Positions 33,654-43,687 of a DNA stretch of 64,000 nucleotides are shown here, one piece after another. The stretch spans positions 144,204,127 through 144,268,126 of the forward strand of contig NC_134833.1 in the NCBI RefSeq assembly GCF_004210375.1. The letters run 5' to 3'. The position numbers and the translations under genes were made by a program. Positions within the stretch are counted from its first letter, which is position 1. Each line of letters starts with the position of its first letter. The DNA is from Tachypleus tridentatus (lineage: Eukaryota; Arthropoda; Merostomata; Xiphosura; Limulidae). The notes under the pieces are model-generated. The model had not been told where the DNA came from. It did no database searches and saw only the letters and a list, made by a program, of their open reading frames with translations.

Positions 33654-34796
33654 TCAAATTAATTTTATGGTGTTATTCACCCACTTTTTACACTTTGCCT
33701 CATCAAACCACCAACTATGTAGTTCTTGAAACTTATGAAAAAAACGTCTTTCACTAGGTTCAGTATAGAGCTTTTCACACAAGTCACAAAACCAATGAAA
33801 AGATATTGATTCAACGTCGAACAGTTTCCTCCACTCGTGATAGCTGTGGATTAGTTGCTTACTTTTTGAGACGGTTAGTAAGTAGTTTGCTAGGTTACTT
33901 GGAGAAGAAAAATTCAGAGCATCGATGTATGAGTTTGGAGGTAAAAACGAACTGTAATTCGCACCACCAAACACCACAGGTATCAGACCCACGTTTAAAG
34001 CCATAAACAATTTCTCCGTAGCATAATCCTTGCAGATTGAGTTTTCAAACGACAAATAAAACTTGTATCTCTGTGCTAACCTTTTGTAACACTTTTCCCG
34101 AGGAATTATTGGGTAACACCTGTTTCCATAACACTTTCCGTACACGTCGACTGATATAAACCGTTTTAGCTGTTCAACAAACTTCTCTCTATTAGATGTG
34201 GTTTTACAATTACTCACTAGCCACACAACCAAGTTATTATTTGAAATATTCTGGTCATCCCGAGTATTCTGACCACTAATGACTCCAGTCATATTCTTGG
34301 GGATGAGTTTTCCATACGGAACAAAAACATCAGAATCAGTACGGTAGGTTATCGTCCAATTAATATTATCTCCTAAAGCCCTGAGAACTGCGGCAGATGT
34401 GTGAAGGGGAGACTCCAAATTAAACAGAGCCCATCGCTGAAAGGGTAGATGAGTGGATGGGAGATCATGTACATTGATATCTCTCCAGTGAAAAACCACA
34501 AGATCACTATAAGTAAAATGGTTTCGGTCTCTGGTTATTTTACACTGACTGAACGAACACTTCATATTTTTTAATGAAATCCTTTCCCATTCTTGGCTGC
34601 TGAAGTATGGTGTCCACAATAAGATCACTTTCTCAGGTTTCGTTGTTAAAAACTTTATAGATATATTCGTATCATTGGAACTGATCGAATGAAAGAAATG
34701 TTTGTTTAAATATGTCCATTTTGAACTGAACAACAAACTGCTTAGTGTTAATAGAAATAGAAAAAAGACTAAGCCTAGAACAACTGTAACACGCAT
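33654..34796 (-). CDS. Alpha-1,3-fucosyltransferase (GT10), copy 3
   Basis: An intact intronless ORF. The frame is open up to an ATG at 34895 (413 residues), but the ATG at 34796 gives 380 residues and aligns with copy 1 (MRVTVVLG against MRAAVGVG), so I prefer it; the extra 33 residues have no homologue. The anchor is at about 5-24, and the stem (SSNDTNISIKFLTTKPE) is the same as in copy 1. The catalytic domain from KVILLWTPYF carries LFNLESP, TDSDVFVPYG, FYLSFENSICKDYATEKL and CDLC. The C-terminus TIKLI differs from TVTLF in copies 1 and 2. Its 3' flank to 33505 is shared with the stump at 27013-27161, showing a former closer relative next to copy 2. Confidence 0.93.
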   Translation of the reverse strand: MRVTVVLGLVFFLFLLTLSSLLFSSKWTYLNKHFFHSISSNDTNISIKFLTTKPEKVILLWTPYFSSQEWERISLKNMKCSFSQCKITRDRNHFTYSDLVVFHWRDINVHDLPSTHLPFQRWALFNLESPLHTSAAVLRALGDNINWTITYRTDSDVFVPYGKLIPKNMTGVISGQNTRDDQNISNNNLVVWLVSNCKTTSNREKFVEQLKRFISVDVYGKCYGNRCYPIIPREKCYKRLAQRYKFYLSFENSICKDYATEKLFMALNVGLIPVVFGGANYSSFLPPNSYIDALNFSSPSNLANYLLTVSKSKQLIHSYHEWRKLFDVESISFHWFCDLCEKLYTEPSERRFFHKFQELHSWWFDEAKCKKWVNNTIKLI

Positions 34797-35190
34797 GTCT
34801 TGTTCAGTGATGTAATACAGCACTAGGGAGAACATATACACTGTTACGCAGCTCATATCGAACTCGTGCCCTGCGTGAAACATGTTCTTTATCAAAACAG
34901 CTGAATGTATTTACGTGTAGTGTTTCGATTAGGTTAATGATAAATATCGAGCAACAAGTTGTATAAAAACAATTAAATCACTCTTCCAATTGAGTATAGA
35001 AGAAAATATTCTTTGTTATAGGTCGTACAACAGTGTGTAAATATTTTGATTTTGAGAAATACCTATCACATGTTTTGCTATGTAATGATCAATTTTGACG
35101 AGTTATTGTTAATATTCTAACGTTTTGTGAAAGTAAATAATTCATTGTTATAAATATTAATTTACTGTTCTTAATGTGAACTAATTCTGC
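34797..35190. other. Upstream region of fucosyltransferase copy 3
   Basis: AT-rich presumed promoter and 5' UTR; no specific site is recognised. Confidence 0.35.
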
Positions 35191-35202
35191 TTACGGACGT
35201 CT

Positions 35203-35481
35203 GTTTGTTTTGTTTTATTGAATTTCGCACAAAGCTACTCGAGGGCTGTCTGTACTAGCCGTCACTACTTTCGCAGGGTAAGACTAGAGGGAAGGCAGCT
35301 AGTCATCACCACCCACCGCCAACTCTTGGGCTACTCTTTTACCAACGAATAGTGGGATTGATCGTCACATTATAACGCCCTCACAGCTGAAAGGGCGAGC
35401 ATGTTTGGCGCGACGGGGATGCGAACCCGCGACCCTTAGATTACGAGTCGCACGCCTTAACACGCTTGGTCATGCCGGGCC
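35203..35481 (-). repeat. tRNA-derived SINE, family A, with target duplication
   Basis: Complete minus-strand copy. A 12 bp direct repeat flanks it (TACGGACGTCTG at 35191-35202 and TACGAACGTCTG at 35482-35493, one mismatch), as expected for LINE-driven insertion. Confidence 0.93.
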
Positions 35482-35493
35482 TACGAACGTCTG

Positions 35494-36044
35494 TCTTTAA
35501 AGTTAGAAATGAATACTAAAATGATGTCTTATGAAAGTTTTATATATCTTATTAATGCTCTCGTAATCACATTATGACCATATGATAGTTTTAGATTTGA
35601 TCATTGTTTATGATGGTGCATATATGGTTGGTAAACAATGAATTTTGTTTTTAATGTCACTAAGATAATGGGTGAGTCCTTATACAATGTACATGTACTG
35701 GCACATGTGGTGGCAGCTGCACGAAGTAAACAGTACATTCCTTTCTTGTTGTAGTACAACTACTTCTATTTGTTTAAATTAGTTGATTTTATCAACACAT
35801 TTATATTAGAGTGTTGATAAAACGACGGCTTTCAATGTACCAGTTTCTGTACGGTTTTACAAAATATTAAAATTGTTATTATTATCTTTGAAAGTAAAAA
35901 AAATTCATATGGCTGTATAATCTGCTTCAAGATAAAATAATTGTTCAATGTTTTGCCTCCACCATTGTCTGCTTTACGCCACATGAGTAGTTTTATAAAT
36001 ATTCATTATATTTTATTATTGAACTTCTGTGATATAGTGTGAAA
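35494..36044. other. AT-rich intergenic, nothing recognised
   Basis: No coding or repeat signature is visible. Confidence 0.4.
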
Positions 36045-36306
36045 AGGCCCGGCATGGCCAGGTGGTTGGGCGCTCGACTCATAATCTTAGAGTAGCGGGT
36101 TCGAATCCCTGTCGCTGTAAGATGCTCGTCCTTTTAGCCGTGGTGACGTTATAATGTAACGGTAAATCCCAATATCAGCAGATAAAAGAATAGCCCAAAA
36201 GTTGGGTGGTGGGTGGTGATGATTAATTGCCTTCCTTATAGTTCTACACTACTAAATTAGGGACGGCTATCGTAGATAGCCCTTGTGTAACTTTGTGTGA
36301 AATTCT
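36045..36306 (+). repeat. tRNA-derived SINE, family A (diverged)
   Basis: Head GGCCCGGCATGGCCAGGTGG, B box GCGGGTTCGAATCCCTGTC and the family body are present with more substitutions than most copies, so it is probably older. Confidence 0.87.
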
Positions 36307-36442
36307 AAAGTATATACTGATATTTAGTATACATTGATATCCAGTATTCACTGATGTCTACTTTATACTGATACCCATTATACACAGATATCTTGTACAT
36401 ACTGATCTATAGTATACATTGATATCAATTATACAGTGATAT
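36307..36442 (+). repeat. Degenerate ~21 bp tandem repeat
   Basis: Units like TATACATTGATATCTAG recur about six times directly after the SINE tail. Confidence 0.7.
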
Positions 36443-36449
36443 CTAGCAT

Positions 36450-37250
36450 CTGTGATTTACTCATGGACTCTGCCTTACATTATTAAGGGATTTTGGCTTT
36501 GCAAGAAGGCTTTCCACACTTCTCCAGTCCAGAATCTGGACATTTAGTCCTATAAACGTACTTCACCTTAGACATTCCTTGTAATATGCTGCAAAACTTC
36601 TTTCCATATCACGACCTAACGTTCTGTTTCCATACCCTGGTGGACTTTATTTTTTGACAATCTACAATCGGCCTTCGTGTATAGGCAGGGTTGATTGAAA
36701 TTGAGCTATTGTTGGATTTCATTGCTGAATCTAATGATGAACCCATTCTAATGCGGTTTGTAATCACCCCTACGGGTTACAGCATCAGTTACTCCTGATT
36801 GGAAGCTGAATCATTTTTCTGTCCCAGTTTGATGAATGATTTGCTGTGATAAGAGATTTCGTAAAGAATCATCTCTCCAGATTTTGTGATAACTGCTGAG
36901 TTATATGCTAGTTCTCTTGCCTTCGAGCATGTAGAAGCTAAGATCGTACATTAACTATACTATTTATACTGACTTGCTTAGTTCTTTGACAGCTATGGAA
37001 TCACCAACATGAGTTCTCAACCTGCGATCTTGTACATACAGAAACGCCTTCCACCACTACGAATGCCAGCTATTTCGCCATATAAGATATATTTTTTCTC
37101 AGAGTTTACCACTGTCGTTGGACTGCATCATTTGGCCATGATGATAATGCCCAAATCTATCGTGTTTTAACTTTTTTACGAGGCATTGGTCTGTTAAATT
37201 CTATCAATTTTTTTGTACCCTCGTTTCTAGGCAACGTAACGGACAGGCTG
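36450..37250 (+). mobile_element. Jockey-like LINE fragment (ORF2 C-terminal, RNase H)
   Basis: The translation shows an RT C-terminal segment, then RNase H: FVITAELYASSLAFEHVEAK (about 36890), a TDSLSSLTALES-like stretch, and ILYIQKRLPPL (about 37033). The last recognisable text is near 37170. There are several stops and shifts. Confidence 0.65.
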
Positions 37251-38380
37251 GGAGGCTAGCCGTTGAGTTCAATTATTACTACCAGTCACAATTAATATAT
37301 ATTAAGTGATGATTGAGTGGCAAGTGGCGTTCACAAGCACTATCAGAAAGTTTACAGTTAAAGTAATAAATCTTACTTTGAGACTGAGATTCAAGGCAGT
37401 GAAACACTTTTAACGTATTTTTCACAACATTCACTGTTACAATCGGTTGGTAGAATAACTTGGATCAAGCTAACAAAACTCTTTTAACATAACTAACGGG
37501 CGTTTCTGAATTACATTTCCAGTGCTATCGCTAAACTGAGTTCACTATTTGTTAACTATAATACTTGATGCAATGAAAATTGGCAATATGTTATTTACAG
37601 AGAGCTCAAGCGAGAAACTCTGGGTAGCTCCATCACAAGGGTAGTCATCTTTCATCTGTTGGAATCTTTTCTTAATACTACAAGTGACAAGACTTTGGCT
37701 TCTTTTCTCTACTGCAGTTTATTCTCGACTCTTCAACTGACTTTTGAGACTCAAACATGGGTTTTTATACTAAACCCTTCTTTTATTCTTAAAATCTTCC
37801 AAATAATGTACACAACTACCCGCAAGTAGGTCTGGCTTTTAATTGGTTATTTTGCTTTGATCGTTTCGTAATTCTCAAAACGAGAACCAAAACCACTTAT
37901 TCATTGGTTGCAGGTAAAGCCGGTCAATCAGCAGCCTTCTCACTTGTATTCTCACACACATTTTTTGGTATGGATATTACATGAAAGTTCCGACTTATTC
38001 TTTCCCTGGTGACTTTTAAGCACGATAATGTAAACATTCGCCGTAGCTTTCTCACTGCTGCAGTGGCGAAGGTCTGCAGATAACAATTTAATTTTCCGTC
38101 TCTAATGAGGCTTTCTTGATCTTTCTCATGACCTTGGTAGCGTCATTTGGGAAATGTACAAACACAGATGTCTTTCAACAAGTCTTTCTTATTAATCAAT
38201 TATCGTTATTCAATCATTTTTTCTCCCATATGAGCATGTATCACTCTTTTCTATATTGGGTATTATTACTCAATACTTGAAGCATTTGAAATGCCCAGAA
38301 ATGCCAGCGTTCGGATCTGACTCCCTGTATCATCAACTGTGTGATCCCAGTATTGTTCTTCTGGTCTTTACTAAACTTGA
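37251..38380. other. Intergenic, nothing recognised
   Basis: Base composition is near the window average, with no long ORF and no repeat I can name. It could be an unclassified non-coding element. Confidence 0.35.
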
Positions 38381-38668
38381 AGGCCCGGCATGGCCAAGCG
38401 TATTAAGGCGTGCGACTCGTAATCTGAGGGTCGCGGGTTCGCATCCTCGTCGCACCAAACATGCTTGACCTTACAGCCCTGGGGGCGTTATAATGTTATG
38501 GTCAATCCCATTATTCGTTGGTAAAAGAGTAGCCCAAGAGTTGGCGGTGAGTGGTGATGATTAGCTGCCTTCCCTCTGGTCTTACACTGCTAAATTAGGG
38601 ACGGCTAGCACAGATAGCCCTCGAGTAGCTTTGTGCGAAATTCAAAAACAAACAAACAAACAAAACTT
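38381..38668 (+). repeat. tRNA-derived SINE, family A
   Basis: Complete plus-strand copy from GGCCCGGCATGGCCAAGCGT to the CAAACAAACAAACAAA tail. Flanks AAACTTGAA and AAACTTCAA form a near-perfect target duplication. Confidence 0.92.
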
Positions 38669-39212
38669 CAAAGGCAACCCTTTGGGATGCCATTTGTTTC
38701 CGCTTATTATACCTCCCATGTATCCCCTGTGTGTTGAACAAATACGTTAACTATTATTATAATAGTAAAATTCTTTTTAAAATTATAGTAAATAATTCCT
38801 TTATTTTATATGAAGACTCGTTGTCGGTGGTTTATCAGTTGTAGAAGTGATTTCTACGATCTATCATACGCGACGAATCGAACCAGGGACTTTTAGGCTT
38901 CTGGTTTTAATACTTACAATTGGCCCACGGAGGTGAGGTGTTGCTTTTCTAAAGAAAAACAGTCCAGAAACTGAAACATCAGAATAACATTTACTTCTAT
39001 CGCTTCCCCAGTTGGTATAACACATGGGTACTTCTTCTGGGTAGAGCACAGATAGCCCACTGTGTAACCATATGCTTACCAACCAACAACAACAGCAAAC
39101 TTCTAAAACATATACAGTTGGTTTAACTTTTTGTGATTTAAAACATTTATGTAGATCAGTTTCTTAATTTTAGAACTATATCTCCAATATTTTCCTACCC
39201 TAAATACACCGA

Positions 39213-39286
39213 TGTTATTGTTTTGAAATTCGCGTAAGCATACTCGAGGGCTATCTGCGTTAACACACTTGGCCATGCCGGGCCCC
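39213..39286 (-). repeat. SINE family A with the middle deleted
   Basis: The tail end (TTTTGAAATTCGCGTAAGC, then ACTCGAGGGCTATCTGCG) joins directly to the tRNA head (TTAACACACTTGGCCATGCC then GGGCC). About 200 bp of body is missing while both ends remain. Confidence 0.85.
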
Positions 39287-39394
39287 CCATGTTATTATAA
39301 AACGTTAATAAAATCGATAATAATAGATAACCGATCAATCACTTTATTTCCTAATATTACTTCCAACCACATGGTGTAAAAAGGTGACTGTTGT

Positions 39395-39505
39395 CGTTCT
39401 TTGTTATTAAACATAAAGCTACACAATAGGCTATCTCTGCTCTGCCCACCACGCGTATCGAAGGCTGACTTCTGGCTGTATAACCACGCAGGCATACCGA
39501 TCTGA
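39395..39505 (-). repeat. SINE family B
   Basis: AACATAAAGCTACACAATAG, then CCACCACGCGTATCGAAG and the head at CATACCGATCTG. Confidence 0.78.
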
Positions 39506-39604
39506 AACCGGAAAGCAGGGGTAACAAACTGTAGTTATTTCAAGTTAGACTGGTGGGCTAATGAAAAGATAGCTAGTCAACAGTAGCTCTTGTACTACTT
39601 TAAT

Positions 39605-39722
39605 CTGATACCCAGTGACATAGCAGTATGTCTATGGCCTTACAATGCTAGAAGCCAGGTTTCGATACCTGTGTTGGGCAGAGCACAGATAGCTCACTTT
39701 TGGTTAACTGCAAACAAAACCT
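39605..39722 (+). repeat. SINE family B
   Basis: Head AGTGACATAGCAGTATGTC, B box AGGTTTCGATACCTG, body GCAGAGCACAGATAGCTCAC and a short A-rich tail. It is ~100 bp from an oppositely oriented copy. Confidence 0.78.
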
Positions 39723-40186
39723 GTCTCCCACGGATTCTTACGAGATGCACTACTTAAACAACTTTCCACTTTACCTCATCAAATCTCTGATTTGTTCTTA
39801 ATGATACTTTATTAAATTTTTAATGATATTTAGTCAAACATAAGATAATGGAATATGAAGAAAATGATCAAATATATTAACAAAGCATAGAAATCCTGAT
39901 CTCGCATTCTAGAAAATATTTAGCATACTTTACTAAGTAAAATAAACGCAGCGCTCGCGGTCTTTTTAGCGTCCTGACAAACATTTAATTGCATTATGTA
40001 ACAGAAGTTTCACTTTTTCTTGTTCCTGGGCAGAAAGTGCTATTTTCCAATTGCTTATGCCTAAAGTAAATGGAAAAGACCTATTTGTCTCTTGAAACTT
40101 TGCTTTTGTGACCTGGATAATGAAATTTTCACATTTACCCATTTTCCAGAACATTCCAGGTAGATTCAGTGCTGAGTAGCTGATAG

Positions 40187-40356
40187 AGAATTTTCTCAAA
40201 CTTACAAGAATTTTGAAGAATTTTCTAGAATGTTGTAGAACTTACAAGAATTTTGAAGAATTTTCTGGAATGTTGTAGAACTTACAAGAAATTTCTAGAA
40301 TATTATAAACCTTACGAGAAATTTCAAGAACCTTTTATAATTTTCTAGAACTTTCC
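40187..40356 (+). promoter_or_regulatory. Array of in-phase heat-shock elements (34 pentamers)
   Basis: Read in 5 bp steps from 40187, odd units are nGAAn in 14 of 17 cases and even units nTTCn in 7 of 17, with no loss of phase over 170 bp. The most regular part is AGAAT-TTTCT-AGAAT at 40217-40231. A 40 bp unit is duplicated (40201-40240 and 40241-40280). Alternating nGAAn/nTTCn is the established heat shock factor (HSF) binding pattern. A TATA-like run (40368-40384) and an ATG at 40465 follow. Confidence 0.8.
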
Positions 40357-40367
40357 ACAGTGATAGA

Positions 40368-40384
40368 TATATATATATATATAC
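40368..40384 (+). promoter_or_regulatory. TATA-like AT run
   Basis: The alternating TA tract runs into CACAGAGGCTCACC. It lies 11 bp after the heat-shock array and ~80 bp before the ATG, the spacing of a TATA box. A simple repeat by chance is the alternative. Confidence 0.5.
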
Positions 40385-40464
40385 ACAGAGGCTCACCATT
40401 CTCCAACTTTAGTTTAGTTCTAGCTGCCTAAATGAACACGTAGACCTATCTGATTTTATCGGAG

Positions 40465-41490
40465 ATGGCATCAAGAAGCTGCAAGCATTCTCCAGACGCA
40501 TTCTGCTATGTATGTGGCCAATTTATCAAGACAAGAGCAAAAAAGTACACTGTGACAGCATTTGCTGAAATGTGTGAAGCCAACAAGGCATATTTCGACA
40601 TGCCTGTCGAGGATCAAGACAAACCCTGGGTCTCCAAGAAAGCTTTACCAGGTTTCCTGTTATCTTTGCCTTTGGGATAGCAGGGACACCACAGCGCACT
40701 ACAATAGGAAGCACTGGCCACAACGGACCGAGTTCTCTGTGGGGTGGCACAATGTTAAGTGTGAGCCACTAGTGGACCTCCAGAAGATATTGTTTCTACC
40801 ATAGCACATAAAATTGGGTCTTATAAAACAATTTGTCACAGCTCTTGATAAGGTGTCTGCAGCCTTCAAGTACCTTCGAGACTTCTTCCCTAAGCTGTCT
40901 GAAGCAAAAGTCAAAGCCGGTGTATTCGTTGAGCCATAAATAAAGAAGATCCTGGAGTGCACAGAATTCCCCAAGAAGCTCAGTAGGAAGGACAAAAGCT
41001 TGGGGCAGCTTTATTTTAGTAGTTCGGCGCTTCTTGGGTAGTCACAAGGCCGAAAATTATGTGGAACTGGTTGAGGCTCTGGTGAAAAACTACGGCAAAA
41101 TGGGTTGCAGAATGCTCCTGAAAGTCCATATCTTTGACGCTCATCTTGATAAATTCAAGGAAAGCAATTTTAGGGGAACGAGGCGAGCGTTTCCCCAATG
41201 ATATACTGAACTTTGAACGCCGCTACCAAGGAGCGTAAAAATGTATATAGACATAAATTAAGTTAAATTCGTAATTGATAACAATATAATAAAATTTTTA
41301 CTTTTTCTTGTTCCTGGGCAGAAAGTGTTATTTCCCAATTGCTTATGCTTAAAGTAAATGGAAAAGACCTATCAAACTTTGCCTTTGTGACCTGGGAGCG
41401 TATAACGAAAACATGATGGGATACTATATTTGGGGGCTGATACGTGAAAATGATTTACATTACAGTCGCAAATCTCGAAACACTACTCAC
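40465..41490 (+). pseudogene. Zinc-finger ORF of a multicopy repeat family, decayed
   Basis: The ORF begins MASRSCKHSPDAFCYVCGQF, a probable Cys/His zinc-binding start, and continues to EDQDKPW. A large internal deletion joins this to a later part of the family protein. The out-of-frame remainder is readable as LGSHKAENYVELVEALVKNY (about 41035), then GCRMLLKVHIFDAHLDKFKE (about 41107), RRYQG (41220), and NENMMGYYIWGLIREND with KSRNTTHF at the end (about 41415-41500). A ~165 bp TIR-like segment sits between RRYQG and NENMM, flanked by GGAGCGTA on both sides. The protein's role is not known to me. Confidence 0.6.
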
Positions 41491-41765
41491 TTCTAAACAT
41501 TTTTGTATAACTTTAGAATAAATACATGTAAATCTTGATTCATATGTTGTTTTATTCAGACCTTATGTAAATGAAAATGTACAAATTTTCCCGTTTTATA
41601 TAGAAAATAGGTTAATTTCTAAATTTCATTATCCAGGTCACAAAAGCAAAGTTTGAAGGACATAATGGCCATTTTCTGTACTTTTACAAGATAAGCAATT
41701 AAGAAATAACACAAACTATCCAGGAACAAAATTAATGTTACATAGTGTTATGGAACATCGTATAC

Positions 41766-42229
41766 TACTCGAATTAATATACATGTATATGTCTGTGTGG
41801 ATCTCATCGTGCCTAGCTCAAAATTCTGTGTGCACTCTATTTGCAACTATACGTATAATTCCGTTGCAACTGTACATTGAAATTGGAGAAGGCTATTGCA
41901 TTACTTGTGTCAAAGTTAAGACAATCACGGTACATGTTTAAACTATGTGCATATTTTTAATCTTGTTCCCAGATTGCTTAAATAAAATTTATTATCGAAC
42001 CATATTACTTTCTAGTTTGATTTTTGCAAGGTTTCTTCGTGTTTGAGTGTTTTTTTTTTTTTTTAAGACAAGTAGTAAATCTTTGTAATTATACATATAT
42101 ATTTGTTCACATTTATTTTCGTATCTTATGCAAGATGAACAAAAACAGTTTCACTGTCCTGAAACCATTAATAATTAAAGTAAGCATTTCCGTAAGGTTT
42201 CATCACCTACATGTCAACCTCTGCAATAA
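41766..42229. other. Intergenic, nothing recognised
   Basis: AT-rich; the ORFs at 41735 and 42024 have no recognisable domain. Confidence 0.4.
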
Positions 42230-42515
42230 CATCCGGCATAACCAGGTGTATAAGGCGGTCGACTCATAATCTGGGGGTTGCAGGTTCGATTGTCCGTCAT
42301 ACCAAACATGCTCGCCCTTTCAACTGTGGGGGCGTTATAATCTTACGATCATTCCCACTATTCGTTGGTAAAAGAGTAGGACAAGAGTTTGTGTGTGTGT
42401 GTGTGGGGGGGTGATGACTACCTGCTTTCCCTCTTGTCTTACACTGTTAAATTAGGGACGGCTTTCGCAGATAGCCCTTGTGTAACATTGCGCGAAATTC
42501 TACAAACAAACAAAC
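42230..42515 (+). repeat. tRNA-derived SINE, family A
   Basis: Plus-strand copy with a decayed head (ATCCGGCATAACCAGGTGTA) and a GTGTGTGTGTGGGGGG patch replacing GGCGGTGGGTGG in the body. Confidence 0.85.
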
Positions 42516-42664
42516 ATCCGCAGTTAATATTTAGAAGTTTCATGTATTGCACGTTATCCGTTGATATACCAGAAAGGTGAATCTAGAAATATAAATATCT
42601 GGTTCTAAACAACATATGCCTTTTTTGTTCACCAAAATCTCATTACTTCTCGGAAAAATAAAAC

Positions 42665-42896
42665 TGTTTTTAAATTATTTTCTTTTACACAGCACAGAAA
42701 TTTGTCTAATATATTTCTAATTGTAAAATATGTCGCTTGGTTTTAGGTATAAAACTTTTAAGCACGCTTTGACATACAAAGTTTTAAATTATTTTCTTTT
42801 ACACAGCACAGAAATTTGTCTAATATATTTCTAATTGTAAAATATGTCGCTTGGTTTTACGTATAAAACTTTTAAGCACGTTTTGACATACAAAGT
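42665..42896. repeat. 116 bp tandem duplication
   Basis: Two near-identical units (42665-42780 and 42781-42896) each contain CACAGCACAGAAATTTGTC and AAATATGTCGCTTGGTTTTA. They differ at about two bases, so the duplication is recent. Confidence 0.93.
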
Positions 42897-42977
42897 TTTA
42901 TTTTTTTTTTTTAAGCAACAATGTATAATCATATTAATGTAATTTCACAAAGATGTACACAGTTTACAAGAAGCAAG

Positions 42978-43250
42978 GGCCCGGCATGTCCAGGTGGTTA
43001 AGGCACTCGACTCCTCGTAATCTGAGGGTCGCGGGTTCGAATTCCCGTCACACCAAACATGTTTGCCCTTTCAGCTGTGGGGGTATTATAATATTAGGGT
43101 CAATCCCACTATTCGTTGGTAATAGAGTAGGGCAGGAGTTGGCGGTGGGTGATGATGACTAGCTGCCTTCCCTCTAGTCTTACACTGCTAAATTGGGAAC
43201 GGCTAGCGCAGATAGGCCTCGTGTAGCTTTGCGCGAAATTAAAAAAACAC
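42978..43250 (+). repeat. tRNA-derived SINE, family A
   Basis: Plus-strand copy from GGGCCCGGCATGTCCAGGTG to GCGCGAAATTAAAAAAACAC, with a 3-base duplication (CTCCTCGTAA) in the anticodon-loop region. Confidence 0.87.
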
Positions 43251-43514
43251 ACACAAAATGTTGTAATATTAATTATTGTATTTTCTACGAAAAGTCATGT
43301 GCACAGTTGTATTGTTACATCACCTTTCAGGTCCATGTTCGTTATATTTAAACATTTTCTTGTTACTATCAATTGTGACTTGATTGCCAAGAAAAATATA
43401 TCTTTATTAGATGTAACGTTTAGCAAACATTTGGAAATCATAAGCTGTGCAAATACCTTTACGTCAGAATTGAACCTGTTTATCATGAATTGACTTCCAT
43501 TTCTGTTGATTTTT

Positions 43515-43612
43515 ATTGTTGTTGTTTGAAGTTAAGTTCTACATAGTGAGCTGTTTGTGCTTTGTCCACCAAGTAAATCGAAACTCGGGTTTTGCATTGT
43601 AATTTCGTATTC
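43515..43612 (-). repeat. SINE family B fragment
   Basis: GTTGTTGTTTGAAGTTAAG, then GAGCTGTTTGTGCTTTGTCC and AAATCGAAACTCGGG; the head is missing. Confidence 0.65.
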
Positions 43613-43687
43613 CTGATTTCAAAACTCAAGCGAGTTTCTTATAATTTTAATTGAAATAAAATGAAATGTGATAAAAATAGCCCATTT

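Larger units (their letters stand above)
39985..41765 (+). mobile_element. TIR element carrying a zinc-finger ORF and heat-shock-like promoter
   Basis: A long terminal repeat-like segment (CACTTTTTCTTGTTCCTGG, then AATTGCTTATG and CTTTGCTTTTGTGACCTGG; 40005-40135) is found inverted at 41630-41760. A third, direct copy lies at 41300-41395 inside the ORF region. Between them are a 170 bp heat-shock-element array, a TATA-like run, and the ORF at 40465. The order TIR - promoter - ORF - TIR suggests a DNA-transposon-like unit. I recall the ORF family as multicopy in invertebrate genomes but cannot assign it to a named superfamily, and no DDE motif is seen in the remaining sequence. Confidence 0.6.

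Noticed and set aside
33654-34895. Upstream start giving a 413-residue fucosyltransferase
   Set aside because: The extra 33 residues have no counterpart in copy 1, while the ATG at 34796 aligns with its start and precedes the membrane anchor directly.
38381-38460. tRNA gene candidates at the SINE heads
   Set aside because: Each tRNA-like head is followed by the SINE body and tail, acceptor stems do not close, and many copies exist.
40465-40680. Intact small protein of 71 residues
   Set aside because: It is the N-terminus of a longer family protein followed by an internal deletion; the last ~15 residues come from a different part of that protein in a shifted frame.
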